The position numbers and the translations under genes were made by a program. Under the pieces are notes generated by a model. The model had not been told where the DNA came from and searched no databases. It worked only from the letters and a program-made list of their open reading frames with translations. Of a DNA stretch of 64,000 bases, positions 27,748 through 35,890 are shown piece after piece; position 1 is the first letter of the stretch; each line of letters begins with the position of its first letter. This stretch comes from an uncultured Pseudomonadota bacterium (lineage in GTDB: Bacteria; Myxococcota_A; UBA796; SXON01), in contig CAIMSU010000223.1 of the NCBI GenBank assembly GCA_903844155.1, forward strand, positions 1 to 64,000. The letters are read 5' to 3'.

Positions 27748-28506
27748 ATGGAATGGATCAAAAAGCTCAAGACCTCCGTGACCACCGCCGTCCAGGCCGG
27801 CGCGGAGACCGTCGCCACCGCGGGCGATGATGAGCTTGGACGCGAGGATCTGCTGCGCGATGCCTGCGACGGCATCCTCAAGCTGAAGCGCTTTGGCGCG
27901 AGGGGCAAGGAGGTTTTCCCGCCGGGGGTGGTCATCCACGTCACGGCGCGCGGGGGCAGCCTGGAGAGCTTGCGCCGCTTTGTCGTCGACCCCCAGTTTG
28001 AGCGGGATCTCGACGCCATGCTGCGAAACCGCCTCGTCGAACCTGGCCTGCTTCCCGCGCGCAAGTACGACGTGCAAGCGGGCGACCTCAACCGGGTGAG
28101 CGTCGAGGACGACACGATGGGCGTGCAGGCGCAGTTCGTGATCGAGGGAGGCGACAAGGACGGCGATGTGCACCTCGTGGCGCTCTCCGCGCGTGAATGG
28201 CGACTCGGACGCGGGCGCTGGCACCAGGAGTCCGGCGACGATCAGCGCGTTGCCAACGACGTGATCCTCACCGAGACGCTCCCCTGGATCAGCCGGGCTG
28301 CGGCGGTGATCGAGCGAAAGGGCGCGTTCCTGGAGGTCGTGAGTCGTCAACAGAAGGACTTTCTGGTAGTCGTGAAGGCAGACGGTGCGAAGATTCGTCC
28401 GCACCTCACGGCCTCGGGCCGCGCGCCCGTCGCTGTGGGGGACCGCCTCGAATTTCACGATGGAGCGTCCGGTTTGCTCACCCTGCGCGTCGACAAGCTG
28501 CCATGA
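27748..28506 (+). CDS. FhaA-like protein (DUF3662-type)
   Basis: A 252-residue protein that opens the envelope-signalling operon. The N-terminal half (residues about 30-130) resembles the DUF3662 region of actinobacterial FhaA: helices followed by PPGVVIHV and LPARKYDVQAGDLNRVSVED. The C-terminal part looks like a degenerate FHA-type beta domain without a clear GR/SxxH/NG set. The assignment rests partly on its position in front of FhaB-, PstP-, RodA/PBP- and kinase-like genes. It has GGAG six bases before the ATG and shares ATGA with the next gene. Confidence 0.6.
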   Translation: MEWIKKLKTSVTTAVQAGAETVATAGDDELGREDLLRDACDGILKLKRFGARGKEVFPPGVVIHVTARGGSLESLRRFVVDPQFERDLDAMLRNRLVEPGLLPARKYDVQAGDLNRVSVEDDTMGVQAQFVIEGGDKDGDVHLVALSAREWRLGRGRWHQESGDDQRVANDVILTETLPWISRAAAVIERKGAFLEVVSRQQKDFLVVVKADGAKIRPHLTASGRAPVAVGDRLEFHDGASGLLTLRVDKLP

Positions 28507-29315
28507 TCGTCAAGCTGGACTCCTCCCGGTACGCCGTGGACTTCTCGCAGGTCAAGCGCCCCGGTCAGGGCGTGATGAGCATGTTTTCGAAGCGCACGGT
28601 GGAAGTGGACGCCTACGCCGTTGGGCAAGCGCTCCGGGCCGTGCTGCGACACTGCTCGACGCTGGACGTAGAAGGCAGGTTGCAGGTGTGGAATGACTTC
28701 CGGCTGTTCCTCGACCGCACGGACTACGAGGAGCTGCGCAAGAAGGCGCCTACGTTGCAGCACCAGCTCGGCCCGGCGTTGGAGGACGAGGTTCTCAAGC
28801 TCAAAGCCAGCTACCTCGGCGCGCCGGTGCTGCGCCTCCACGTGGATGAAGGCGGCGAGGTGGAGCCCGGCCATGGCGTGCTCAAGGTCGACTGGAACGC
28901 GGATGAGAGCGGTGTCCCCTCGGCTGCGGGCGAGGTGACGGTGAGGCTCGACAAGCCGGGGAGCCCGGGCAGGCCCGCGACGGGCGCGAAGACGGAGCGT
29001 GCCGGAAGCGCGCTGCTCAAGCACGCCCAGGGCACGTTCGCGCTGGTCTCGGGGCTGCACTACGTGGTCGGTCGCAGCTTCCCGAACGCGGGGCCCGAGC
29101 ACATCGCGATCCCGGGCGCGAGCGGCCGGATCAACAAGCGGCAGGTGACGATCGACGTGGAGGGGACGATGGCGCTGATCAGCCGCGAACCTGGGGAATC
29201 CAACCCGGTGAGCGTGAACGGGCAGGCGCTGGCCGTCGGCGGGTCGACGAGGGTGCCGTTGCCCGCTGAATTGCTGCTGTCCAACGAGCTCAAGCTGGAG
29301 ATCCTGCCATGCTGA
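28503..29315 (+). CDS. FHA-like protein (FhaB position)
   Basis: A 270-residue protein. The C-terminal 100 residues resemble an FHA domain (YVVGRSFPNAG, INKRQVTIDV, VSVNGQALAVGG), but the conserved SxxH is replaced by NKRQ, so phosphothreonine binding may be altered. The N-terminal half shares the helical DUF3662-like style of the preceding protein. I start at the ATG that overlaps the upstream stop. A seven-base overlap with the phosphatase gene indicates coupled expression. Confidence 0.6.
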   Translation: MIVKLDSSRYAVDFSQVKRPGQGVMSMFSKRTVEVDAYAVGQALRAVLRHCSTLDVEGRLQVWNDFRLFLDRTDYEELRKKAPTLQHQLGPALEDEVLKLKASYLGAPVLRLHVDEGGEVEPGHGVLKVDWNADESGVPSAAGEVTVRLDKPGSPGRPATGAKTERAGSALLKHAQGTFALVSGLHYVVGRSFPNAGPEHIAIPGASGRINKRQVTIDVEGTMALISREPGESNPVSVNGQALAVGGSTRVPLPAELLLSNELKLEILPC

Positions 29316-30622
29316 GCACGCCGAACTGGCGACCCTGGCCGCGCATGGACGCAGCCGCGCGCACGCACGCCGGAAAGGTCCGCGCCAACAACGAGGACGC
29401 GCTGCTTTGCAAGCCGGAAGCTGGCTTGTTTGCGGTCGTCGACGGGATGGGGGGCGAGGAGTCGGGTGAGGTCGCCGCAGCCATCGCGATCGCCACCCTG
29501 GCGCAGGTCGCGGACCAGACCGGGCCGAGCGAAACGTTGCTGGCCCGGGCGTTTTCGGAGGCCCGGGAGCGCGTGCTCGCGGAGGGGGTGAAGAACCCGC
29601 TGCACGGCAACATGGGGGCGGTCGCGACCGCCGTGCGTTTCGAGGACAACGGCCGGTTCATCGGGGTCGCGCACGTCGGCGACACACGGCTCTACCGCGT
29701 CGACAAGCGCGGCGTTCGCGTGCTGACGACGGACCACGTCCAGGCGATGCCGGACCAGCCAAACCGGCAGGCCGTAGCGCGCGACCTGGGCCGCAAGCAG
29801 ATGCAGGACGGCTGGGTGGAGTCGAGCCGCTACGCCGTCGGCATGGGCGATCTGCTCGTGCTGTGCAGCGATGGGCTCTACGGGCCCGTCGAGCCAAAAG
29901 AGCTGGAGAGCACGCTGATCGCCATCCAGCAGCGGAAGATGGACGCGGACAGCGCCGCGCAGAAGCTCGTTGCGCTGGCGCTCGCGCGGGGCGGGCCGGA
30001 CAACGTCACGGTCGTGGTCATCCGGGTCGGGCGATTCCGGCGGGGCCGACGCGTCCCGCGGTTGACGCTCGCCGTGGCGATCCCCGTGCTGCTGCTGCTC
30101 ATCGGACTCGCGTCGGTGACGGGCGTGTGGGGCGGGCTCGACGGCCTCGGCAGGCACCCGAACGTGCTCCCGCTCGCCGTCGACCGCGACGTGGTCCTCA
30201 AGGTCACAGACGCGACCGCGCTCGGCGCAGGTGCCAGGACGGAGGTCAAGCCCGGCGTGATGTTCGACGTCCGCGGCGCCGATCTTTCCGGACCCGCCTG
30301 GACGTTGCACCTCGACAAGGGCGCCCACGCGCGCATCGACCGCGCCGTCCTCCGCATCGACGGTGACCTGCACGTGGAGCTGGACGACGGCTCCGACGTC
30401 ACCTTCGTCGACAGCCGGATCCAGGCGGGGTCGCTCACGATCACGGCCACCGGCCCCCGACCGCCGCAGGTCTCGTTCCTCGGCATCATCGGCACCGTCG
30501 GCGCGCTGTCGATCGACGGCCAGATCACGCCGACCGTCAACGCCGTCTACGGGACGGGCTTTGACCCGCTCGCCGCCTACCCAGCGCCTCCGAGCGGCCC
30601 ACCACCGGGTCCGAACCCCTGA
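29309..30622 (+). CDS. PP2C-type Ser/Thr phosphatase, membrane-anchored (PstP-like)
   Basis: A 437-residue protein. The catalytic domain (residues 1-245) carries the metal-binding motifs VRANNEDA, VVDGMGGE, GVAHVGDTRLYRV, LCSDGLYG and GGPDNVTVVVI. One transmembrane helix (about 255-275) is followed by an extracytoplasmic domain of about 160 residues. This is the architecture of actinobacterial PstP, which reverses envelope Ser/Thr kinases. It overlaps the upstream FHA-like gene and shares a TGATG junction with the synthase gene. Confidence 0.9.
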   Translation: MLSTPNWRPWPRMDAAARTHAGKVRANNEDALLCKPEAGLFAVVDGMGGEESGEVAAAIAIATLAQVADQTGPSETLLARAFSEARERVLAEGVKNPLHGNMGAVATAVRFEDNGRFIGVAHVGDTRLYRVDKRGVRVLTTDHVQAMPDQPNRQAVARDLGRKQMQDGWVESSRYAVGMGDLLVLCSDGLYGPVEPKELESTLIAIQQRKMDADSAAQKLVALALARGGPDNVTVVVIRVGRFRRGRRVPRLTLAVAIPVLLLLIGLASVTGVWGGLDGLGRHPNVLPLAVDRDVVLKVTDATALGAGARTEVKPGVMFDVRGADLSGPAWTLHLDKGAHARIDRAVLRIDGDLHVELDDGSDVTFVDSRIQAGSLTITATGPRPPQVSFLGIIGTVGALSIDGQITPTVNAVYGTGFDPLAAYPAPPSGPPPGPNP

Positions 30623-33600
30623 TGCCGATCCTGATCGAGGTCGGCCTGCTGGCGCTGATCGCGGTCCTTGGCGCGATCGGGGCCAACTTCGCCGTACACG
30701 GGGTCCTTGGGGCGGCAGCGCTTCGGGGGCTGACGGGTCCGGGGCTGGACTCGGCTGGCGTCCTCGCGGCCGGTCAGCGCGCGCAGATCGAGTGGGTCGC
30801 CGCCGTCGCCCTGCTCGTCGTGGCGCGGGTCATCGCGAGTCGGCGCAGGGGCACCCACATCCCCACGCCGATCCTGCTCCCCGCGGTGGCGACCGCGATG
30901 GCGCTCGGCTTGTGCATCCAGCTCGGCTACGGCAATCCGTTCTCGAAGGACTGGCCCGGGCCGGACTTCGCGAACGGGATCCTGCTCGCGTCGATCGTCG
31001 GGTCGGCGATCCTGCTCTCGCCGCTGGACCCGGGCGAGTGGATCCCACGCCTGCGCTGGCCACTCGCGGCGTTCGTCGTCGGAATCTTTGGGGTGATGTC
31101 GGTGTTCGGGCAGGCGCCTGGGCACTCGGACCAGAAGGTGAACCTGAACGTTGGCGTGACGGTACAGCCCATCGAGCTGGCAAAGCTCGGCGCGGTGCTC
31201 TTCATCGCGGTGGAGCTCGGGAGACGGGCGTCCAAGTTGCGTTATCAGCGCGACCGCGTCAGCATCCTCAAGTTCCCGCGCCCGCGCCTGCTGCTCTCCG
31301 CGGTCGTGGCCCTGCTTGCGACGCTCGGCGGGATGCTGGCGGTCAAGGATCTGGGCCCCACGCTGATCCTCGGCGGCGTGTTCCTCGCGATGTACTTCGT
31401 GGTCACGCGCTCGGTGGGGTGGGTGGGCCTGGCGGTCACGGTCGGCGCGGGCGTGCTCGGCGCGCTCTGGGCGGACCCCACGCTCGCGCACTCGCAAACC
31501 GTCGAATTGCGCATCCGCATGTGGGCCGATCCGTGGTTCAACGGCCTCGCGCACGGTGATCAGCTCTCCATGGCAAGATGGGCGTTGGCGGCTGGTGGTT
31601 TCTCGGGCGTGGGCCTCGGCGACGGGTTCCCCGGAGCGCTGGCAGCCGGGCACACGGACCTCGTCTACGCGCACCTTGTAGAGGAGCTCGGGCAGGCCGG
31701 AGGGACGTTGTACCTTGGCATCCTCGTCGGCATCGTGCTCTCCACGCTGCACGTCGGCATGCGCTCGCGCACCCCCGAGCGGGCGATGATGGCGGCGGCC
31801 ATTGGCTTTCTCATCACTTTTCAGACCGCGACCATCCTTGGTGGCACGCTCGGGGCCATCCCGCTCACGGGCGTGGTCGTCCCGTTCCTCTCGCACGGCA
31901 AGACGGGGATGATCGCGTTCGTCGCGGCCGTTTGCCTCGTCGGCCGACTCGCGCAGGACGGTGCCATCCGAGCGCCCACGGATGAGATGCGGGAGCTGGC
32001 GCGGGGGATTCGGGAGGGCGGCTACGGCATCGTCGCGCTGGCTGGCGTGGCGATCGTGCTGACGGCGCTGGAGGCCGTGGCCTGGCGCGATGAGACCACG
32101 CTGCGACCCGCGGTGACCACCCTGGAGGAGGGACAGCCGAAGCTGGAGTTTGATCGCCGCGTTCGCTTCGTCGCCGACAACATCCGGCGCGGCTCGATCC
32201 TCGACCGAAACGGGCAACCGCTCGCCGCCTCGCCAGAGCCCGGCACCCGCATCGACCCCCTCGGCAACGCGCTCGGAACGCTGCTCGGGCCCGCGGACGA
32301 CGACGTCCTGCGGGCGTCGTGGAGCCTGGAGCGCGTAGAGGACGAAAGGCTCAGGGGCTACCCGAATGCCAAGGACGGACCGGCGATCTGGCTCGGAGAC
32401 CTCGGCGGCACCGACCACGTGGTCCTGGCCGTCAAGAGCGCCGCACACGAGGCGCTGGACGAGGAGGCGCGGGCGACGGCGGAGTGGGTCCGACGGGGCG
32501 GAACCCCACGCGCGCCCGGGCAGCACGACGTCCGCCGTGTCGCCCTGGCCACCCCCGATCTCTCCGGCCTGCTGCCGATCGTACGGCTCCCGCTCGCCAC
32601 GCGCGGACAGGCGATCCAGAAGCTCTCCGACGACGTCGCCAGCCGGTCGCTCCAGACCACGATCGACGCGCGCCTGCAAGCCGCCGTCGCCATCGCGGTC
32701 CGCAAGGCCGCTGCGAAAAGCCAGGTCGGCGTCGCTGCGGCCGTCGTGATCGACCCCGCCAACGGCCAGATCCTCGCCCGCGCGCAGTGGCCCGACTACG
32801 ACCCGTCCGCACCCGAGACCGTCGCCGGCCCGAACGACCACACGGCGCGAACCACGGACTGGCACGCGCTCCGTCGCTCGAATGATCCCCGGTTCATGGG
32901 CGTCTACGGGCCATGGGCCGACAAGACCGGCAGCGGCAACTACGGATTCTTGCAGGCGGGCTCCGTCTTCAAGCTCGTCACCTCCCTCGCCGCGGTTCGC
33001 ACCGGGCTGGTACAGCCTTCGGCACCGAGCGAGCACTCCAGAAAGCATCCCGACGACGCCACCTGCCCGACCAGCGTGCTCCCACGCTACACCTGTGGCC
33101 CGGAATTCACACTTCCCGGCTGGACAAAGCCGATCCACAACCACAAGGACGGCGGTGGCACCGGCTCGGTCGACCTGATCGCGGCGCTGGCCCAGTCCTC
33201 CAACGTCTACTTCGGGCAGCTTGGCCTCACCCTCGGCCCCCAGCCGTACCGGGATCTGCTCGCTGCAGGCGTCAACTTCGGCCTGCCGGGCCTCGCCAGG
33301 GAGCCCGACGGGCCCTACACCGGCATCGGGGCGACCGGCAGCCGTCGCCTTGCGCTCACCGCGTTCGGCCAGGGCGCCGCAGCCTGGACGGTCACGGAAG
33401 CCGCCCAGTTCACCGCGGCCCTCGCCAACGGCGGCGACTACCGCACGTGCGAGCTGCGCAGCGATCGGCCCTGCGCCGACGTCAAGCTCGTCGACGACCC
33501 CTCCTCCCTCGTCCCCATCCTCTCGGGCATGCGCGCGGTGATGGACAGCGGCACCGGCGCGCACCTTCGTCACCTCAAAGGCGTCCGGATCTACGGCAAG

Positions 33601-33861
33601 ACCGGAACCGCCGATGCCCCCGGAAACGTCGACGAGGCGCCCTACGGCGTGAAAGCGAAGTCCGACGGCCAGCCGCACTCCTGGTTCGTCGCCATCGCCG
33701 AGTCGGCCGACGCGACGGACTGCAGCGCCACGACAACCGGGCGGTATGCGATCGCGACCGTCGCACCCCATGCCGGGTTCGGCGCGAGCGTCGCCGGACC
33801 GCTCGCCATCGACATCGCGGAGGCGCTGCAGCAGCTCCAGTACCTCCCGTCGGGGGGCTGA
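30622..33861 (+). CDS. RodA/FtsW (SEDS) glycosyltransferase fused to a class B PBP transpeptidase
   Basis: A 1079-residue fusion of the two activities that build peptidoglycan. The N-terminal 475 residues are a SEDS polymerase with many transmembrane helices, the catalytic-type HTD (H344-D346) in AAGHTDLVYAHLVEELG, and the late motif VVPFLSHGKTGM. After another membrane segment (about 475-492) comes a class B penicillin-binding protein with a dimerisation-type region and a transpeptidase domain: SVFK (S781, K784), SSN (859-861) and KTGT (993-996). No stop or frameshift separates the parts. In most bacteria these are two genes. Confidence 0.93.
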   Translation: MPILIEVGLLALIAVLGAIGANFAVHGVLGAAALRGLTGPGLDSAGVLAAGQRAQIEWVAAVALLVVARVIASRRRGTHIPTPILLPAVATAMALGLCIQLGYGNPFSKDWPGPDFANGILLASIVGSAILLSPLDPGEWIPRLRWPLAAFVVGIFGVMSVFGQAPGHSDQKVNLNVGVTVQPIELAKLGAVLFIAVELGRRASKLRYQRDRVSILKFPRPRLLLSAVVALLATLGGMLAVKDLGPTLILGGVFLAMYFVVTRSVGWVGLAVTVGAGVLGALWADPTLAHSQTVELRIRMWADPWFNGLAHGDQLSMARWALAAGGFSGVGLGDGFPGALAAGHTDLVYAHLVEELGQAGGTLYLGILVGIVLSTLHVGMRSRTPERAMMAAAIGFLITFQTATILGGTLGAIPLTGVVVPFLSHGKTGMIAFVAAVCLVGRLAQDGAIRAPTDEMRELARGIREGGYGIVALAGVAIVLTALEAVAWRDETTLRPAVTTLEEGQPKLEFDRRVRFVADNIRRGSILDRNGQPLAASPEPGTRIDPLGNALGTLLGPADDDVLRASWSLERVEDERLRGYPNAKDGPAIWLGDLGGTDHVVLAVKSAAHEALDEEARATAEWVRRGGTPRAPGQHDVRRVALATPDLSGLLPIVRLPLATRGQAIQKLSDDVASRSLQTTIDARLQAAVAIAVRKAAAKSQVGVAAAVVIDPANGQILARAQWPDYDPSAPETVAGPNDHTARTTDWHALRRSNDPRFMGVYGPWADKTGSGNYGFLQAGSVFKLVTSLAAVRTGLVQPSAPSEHSRKHPDDATCPTSVLPRYTCGPEFTLPGWTKPIHNHKDGGGTGSVDLIAALAQSSNVYFGQLGLTLGPQPYRDLLAAGVNFGLPGLAREPDGPYTGIGATGSRRLALTAFGQGAAAWTVTEAAQFTAALANGGDYRTCELRSDRPCADVKLVDDPSSLVPILSGMRAVMDSGTGAHLRHLKGVRIYGKTGTADAPGNVDEAPYGVKAKSDGQPHSWFVAIAESADATDCSATTTGRYAIATVAPHAGFGASVAGPLAIDIAEALQQLQYLPSGG

Positions 33862-33886
33862 TGGCGCCCCCGGAACGGCGAGGGCG

Positions 33887-35890
33887 ATGATCGACATCCC
33901 CAACCACACGCCGGTCACCCGTCTGGGCGGCACCCCCGGCCAGCGGGAGGTGTGGCGCACGGAGTTCAACGGCCGCCCGTGCGTGACCCGCGTGCTCGCT
34001 CGAGACAGGCTGCACGTGAACTTTGCGGCGAGCATCCGGCGGATTGTCCTGGAGGGGCATGGCTCCGTCGCAAACCTGCCGGAGAACATCCAGCTCACGA
34101 TCGAGGGGTACCGCGTCGCCGCGAACATCCCGGCCGGCCGCGGCGCGGGGCCAGACCCGCGCTGGCCTCGCGCGCTGGATGCGGGCCTTACGCCTGAGGG
34201 CTTTGTCTACGTGACGACCGAGTGGATCGACGGCGCGCCGCTCGCCCGGATCCAGCCGGTTGCCCCCGACCTTCGCGTGCCGATCGCGCGGGGTGTCGGC
34301 CGCATCCTCGCCATCCTGCACGCGTCCAACGTGGCGTACGGCGATCTCAAGGCCGAGAACCTCGTGATTGGCCCCGCTGGCGAGGTCTCGCTCATCGATC
34401 TGGACACGATGCGCGAGGTGCCCGGGCCGACCCTCGCGGTGCCGACCCGCGATCTGACCCTCTCGTGGGCCGCCCCTGAGCAGCGCCACCAACAGCAGAC
34501 CTACCTTGCCAGCGATCTCTGGGCGTTTGGACGGCTGATCCGCGAGCTCTTCGACGAGGACGTGCCCGAGGACTGGCGCGCGCTCATCGCCGGCTGCTCG
34601 CATCCGAGCCCCCTCGATCGCCCGCGCACCGCCTCGCTCGTCGCCCGGCTGCACGACCCCGACGCCCCGCTCGTCGACTGGCTGGACGAGCCGCTTCGCG
34701 CTCCGGAGGCGGGCACCGGGGAGCGCGCCGGGGACGACGGAAAAACCCAACGCGTCGCCGAGTCGACCCTGGATCCCGGCCGCACAGAGCGCGTCGCAGA
34801 GACCAGCGGACCGGCCCTCGACCGCCCCTCCCCGTTCCAACCCGCACCGGATCTTCCGTCAGCACGGCCGAGCTACGCGCTTCGAAGCTGCATTGTGATC
34901 CCGCTCGTCGGCGGCCTCCTGGGCATCGGCACGTGCGCGGGCCTGGGTGCCTGGTGGGACCGCACCCAGATCGCGCTCGCCAACTCGGCGGCCGATGACG
35001 CATTGGCCGCCTTGAAGTCCTACAAGACGCGTCCCGAGGTCAACAGGGACACCTCCCAGCGCACGGCGATCCGGGCGCAGGCCGACGCCGCATGGAACAC
35101 CCGAAAAACCCCCCACGCCATCGCCGTCCGCGCGCTCGCGCTCGTGTGGGAGCAGGGCTGGCAGGACGGGGGACGGAAGTGGGACGTCCAGAAGTATGAC
35201 GACGGAATCGCCGCTTTGAACGGCGCTGCCGACGAGCCGGCCGCGGCGATGGCCCGGGCGACGGTCGAGGGCGGGGCGTGCCGACTCAATCGCGCCGACG
35301 CGCGCTCAGCCGGGCACTGCGATCGCGCGCTGGACGCGATCGGGTTGCTGCGCAAGGAGCTGCCCGACAAGGACGACAGCAACTGGCTGCGCGTCGAGGC
35401 GGCGTGGACTGAGGAGCTGGTCCGCGGCGAATTGGCCGAACAGGCGGTGACCGCGAAGACCGGCGAGGCGCCCCAGCGGCTGGCGGCCGTCTTGGCGACC
35501 TGCGACGATGCCCGTCCCTACTTGTCCTTCGGGCCTGTGAACGCCATCGAGCTCGAACAGGACTGCCTCGCCTACGCCGGCCTGGCTGGGGACTGGGCGC
35601 ACTACTTCGCGTCGGCCGACTACCTTTTTGACAACGACACCGCGAAGAACACGATGCCGCTCGTGTACCGGTCCGCAGGCGCCCAATGCGCAGACATCCC
35701 CGTCAAGCAGGGGCGCTCGGACTGGAGCGTCAAGGGCGACCCGTGGTGCGTTGCCGTCGGCGACGCCGCGCGTGGGTGCGTGGCCGCAGCGCAGAGTGAC
35801 ATCGCGAAAAACGCGTTGACCGAGCCCGATCAGCACTGGGACAGCCTCTACGCCGCGCTCGCGAGCCGAACCGAACGGTGCCGGAGATGA
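33887..35890 (+). CDS. Membrane-anchored Ser/Thr-kinase-like protein
   Basis: A 667-residue protein. The first 250 residues are kinase-like: catalytic loop YGDLKAEN (D153, K155, N158) in place of HRDLKxxN, DLD (171-173) in place of DFG, WAAPEQ for the APE motif and SDLWAFG. The glycine loop is poor and the beta-3 lysine appears to be Arg (CVTRVL). It may be an atypical or dead kinase. One transmembrane helix (about 331-353) leads to an extracytoplasmic, Cys-containing helical domain. It occupies the position of pknA/pknB in the actinobacterial cluster and overlaps the histidine kinase gene by ATGA. Confidence 0.8.
   Translation: MIDIPNHTPVTRLGGTPGQREVWRTEFNGRPCVTRVLARDRLHVNFAASIRRIVLEGHGSVANLPENIQLTIEGYRVAANIPAGRGAGPDPRWPRALDAGLTPEGFVYVTTEWIDGAPLARIQPVAPDLRVPIARGVGRILAILHASNVAYGDLKAENLVIGPAGEVSLIDLDTMREVPGPTLAVPTRDLTLSWAAPEQRHQQQTYLASDLWAFGRLIRELFDEDVPEDWRALIAGCSHPSPLDRPRTASLVARLHDPDAPLVDWLDEPLRAPEAGTGERAGDDGKTQRVAESTLDPGRTERVAETSGPALDRPSPFQPAPDLPSARPSYALRSCIVIPLVGGLLGIGTCAGLGAWWDRTQIALANSAADDALAALKSYKTRPEVNRDTSQRTAIRAQADAAWNTRKTPHAIAVRALALVWEQGWQDGGRKWDVQKYDDGIAALNGAADEPAAAMARATVEGGACRLNRADARSAGHCDRALDAIGLLRKELPDKDDSNWLRVEAAWTEELVRGELAEQAVTAKTGEAPQRLAAVLATCDDARPYLSFGPVNAIELEQDCLAYAGLAGDWAHYFASADYLFDNDTAKNTMPLVYRSAGAQCADIPVKQGRSDWSVKGDPWCVAVGDAARGCVAAAQSDIAKNALTEPDQHWDSLYAALASRTERCRR

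Noticed and set aside
30577-34128. 1183-codon open frame antisense to the synthase fusion
   Set aside because: Low-complexity Arg/Gly/Asp composition with no recognisable domain. It mirrors the codon bias of the real gene on the plus strand.
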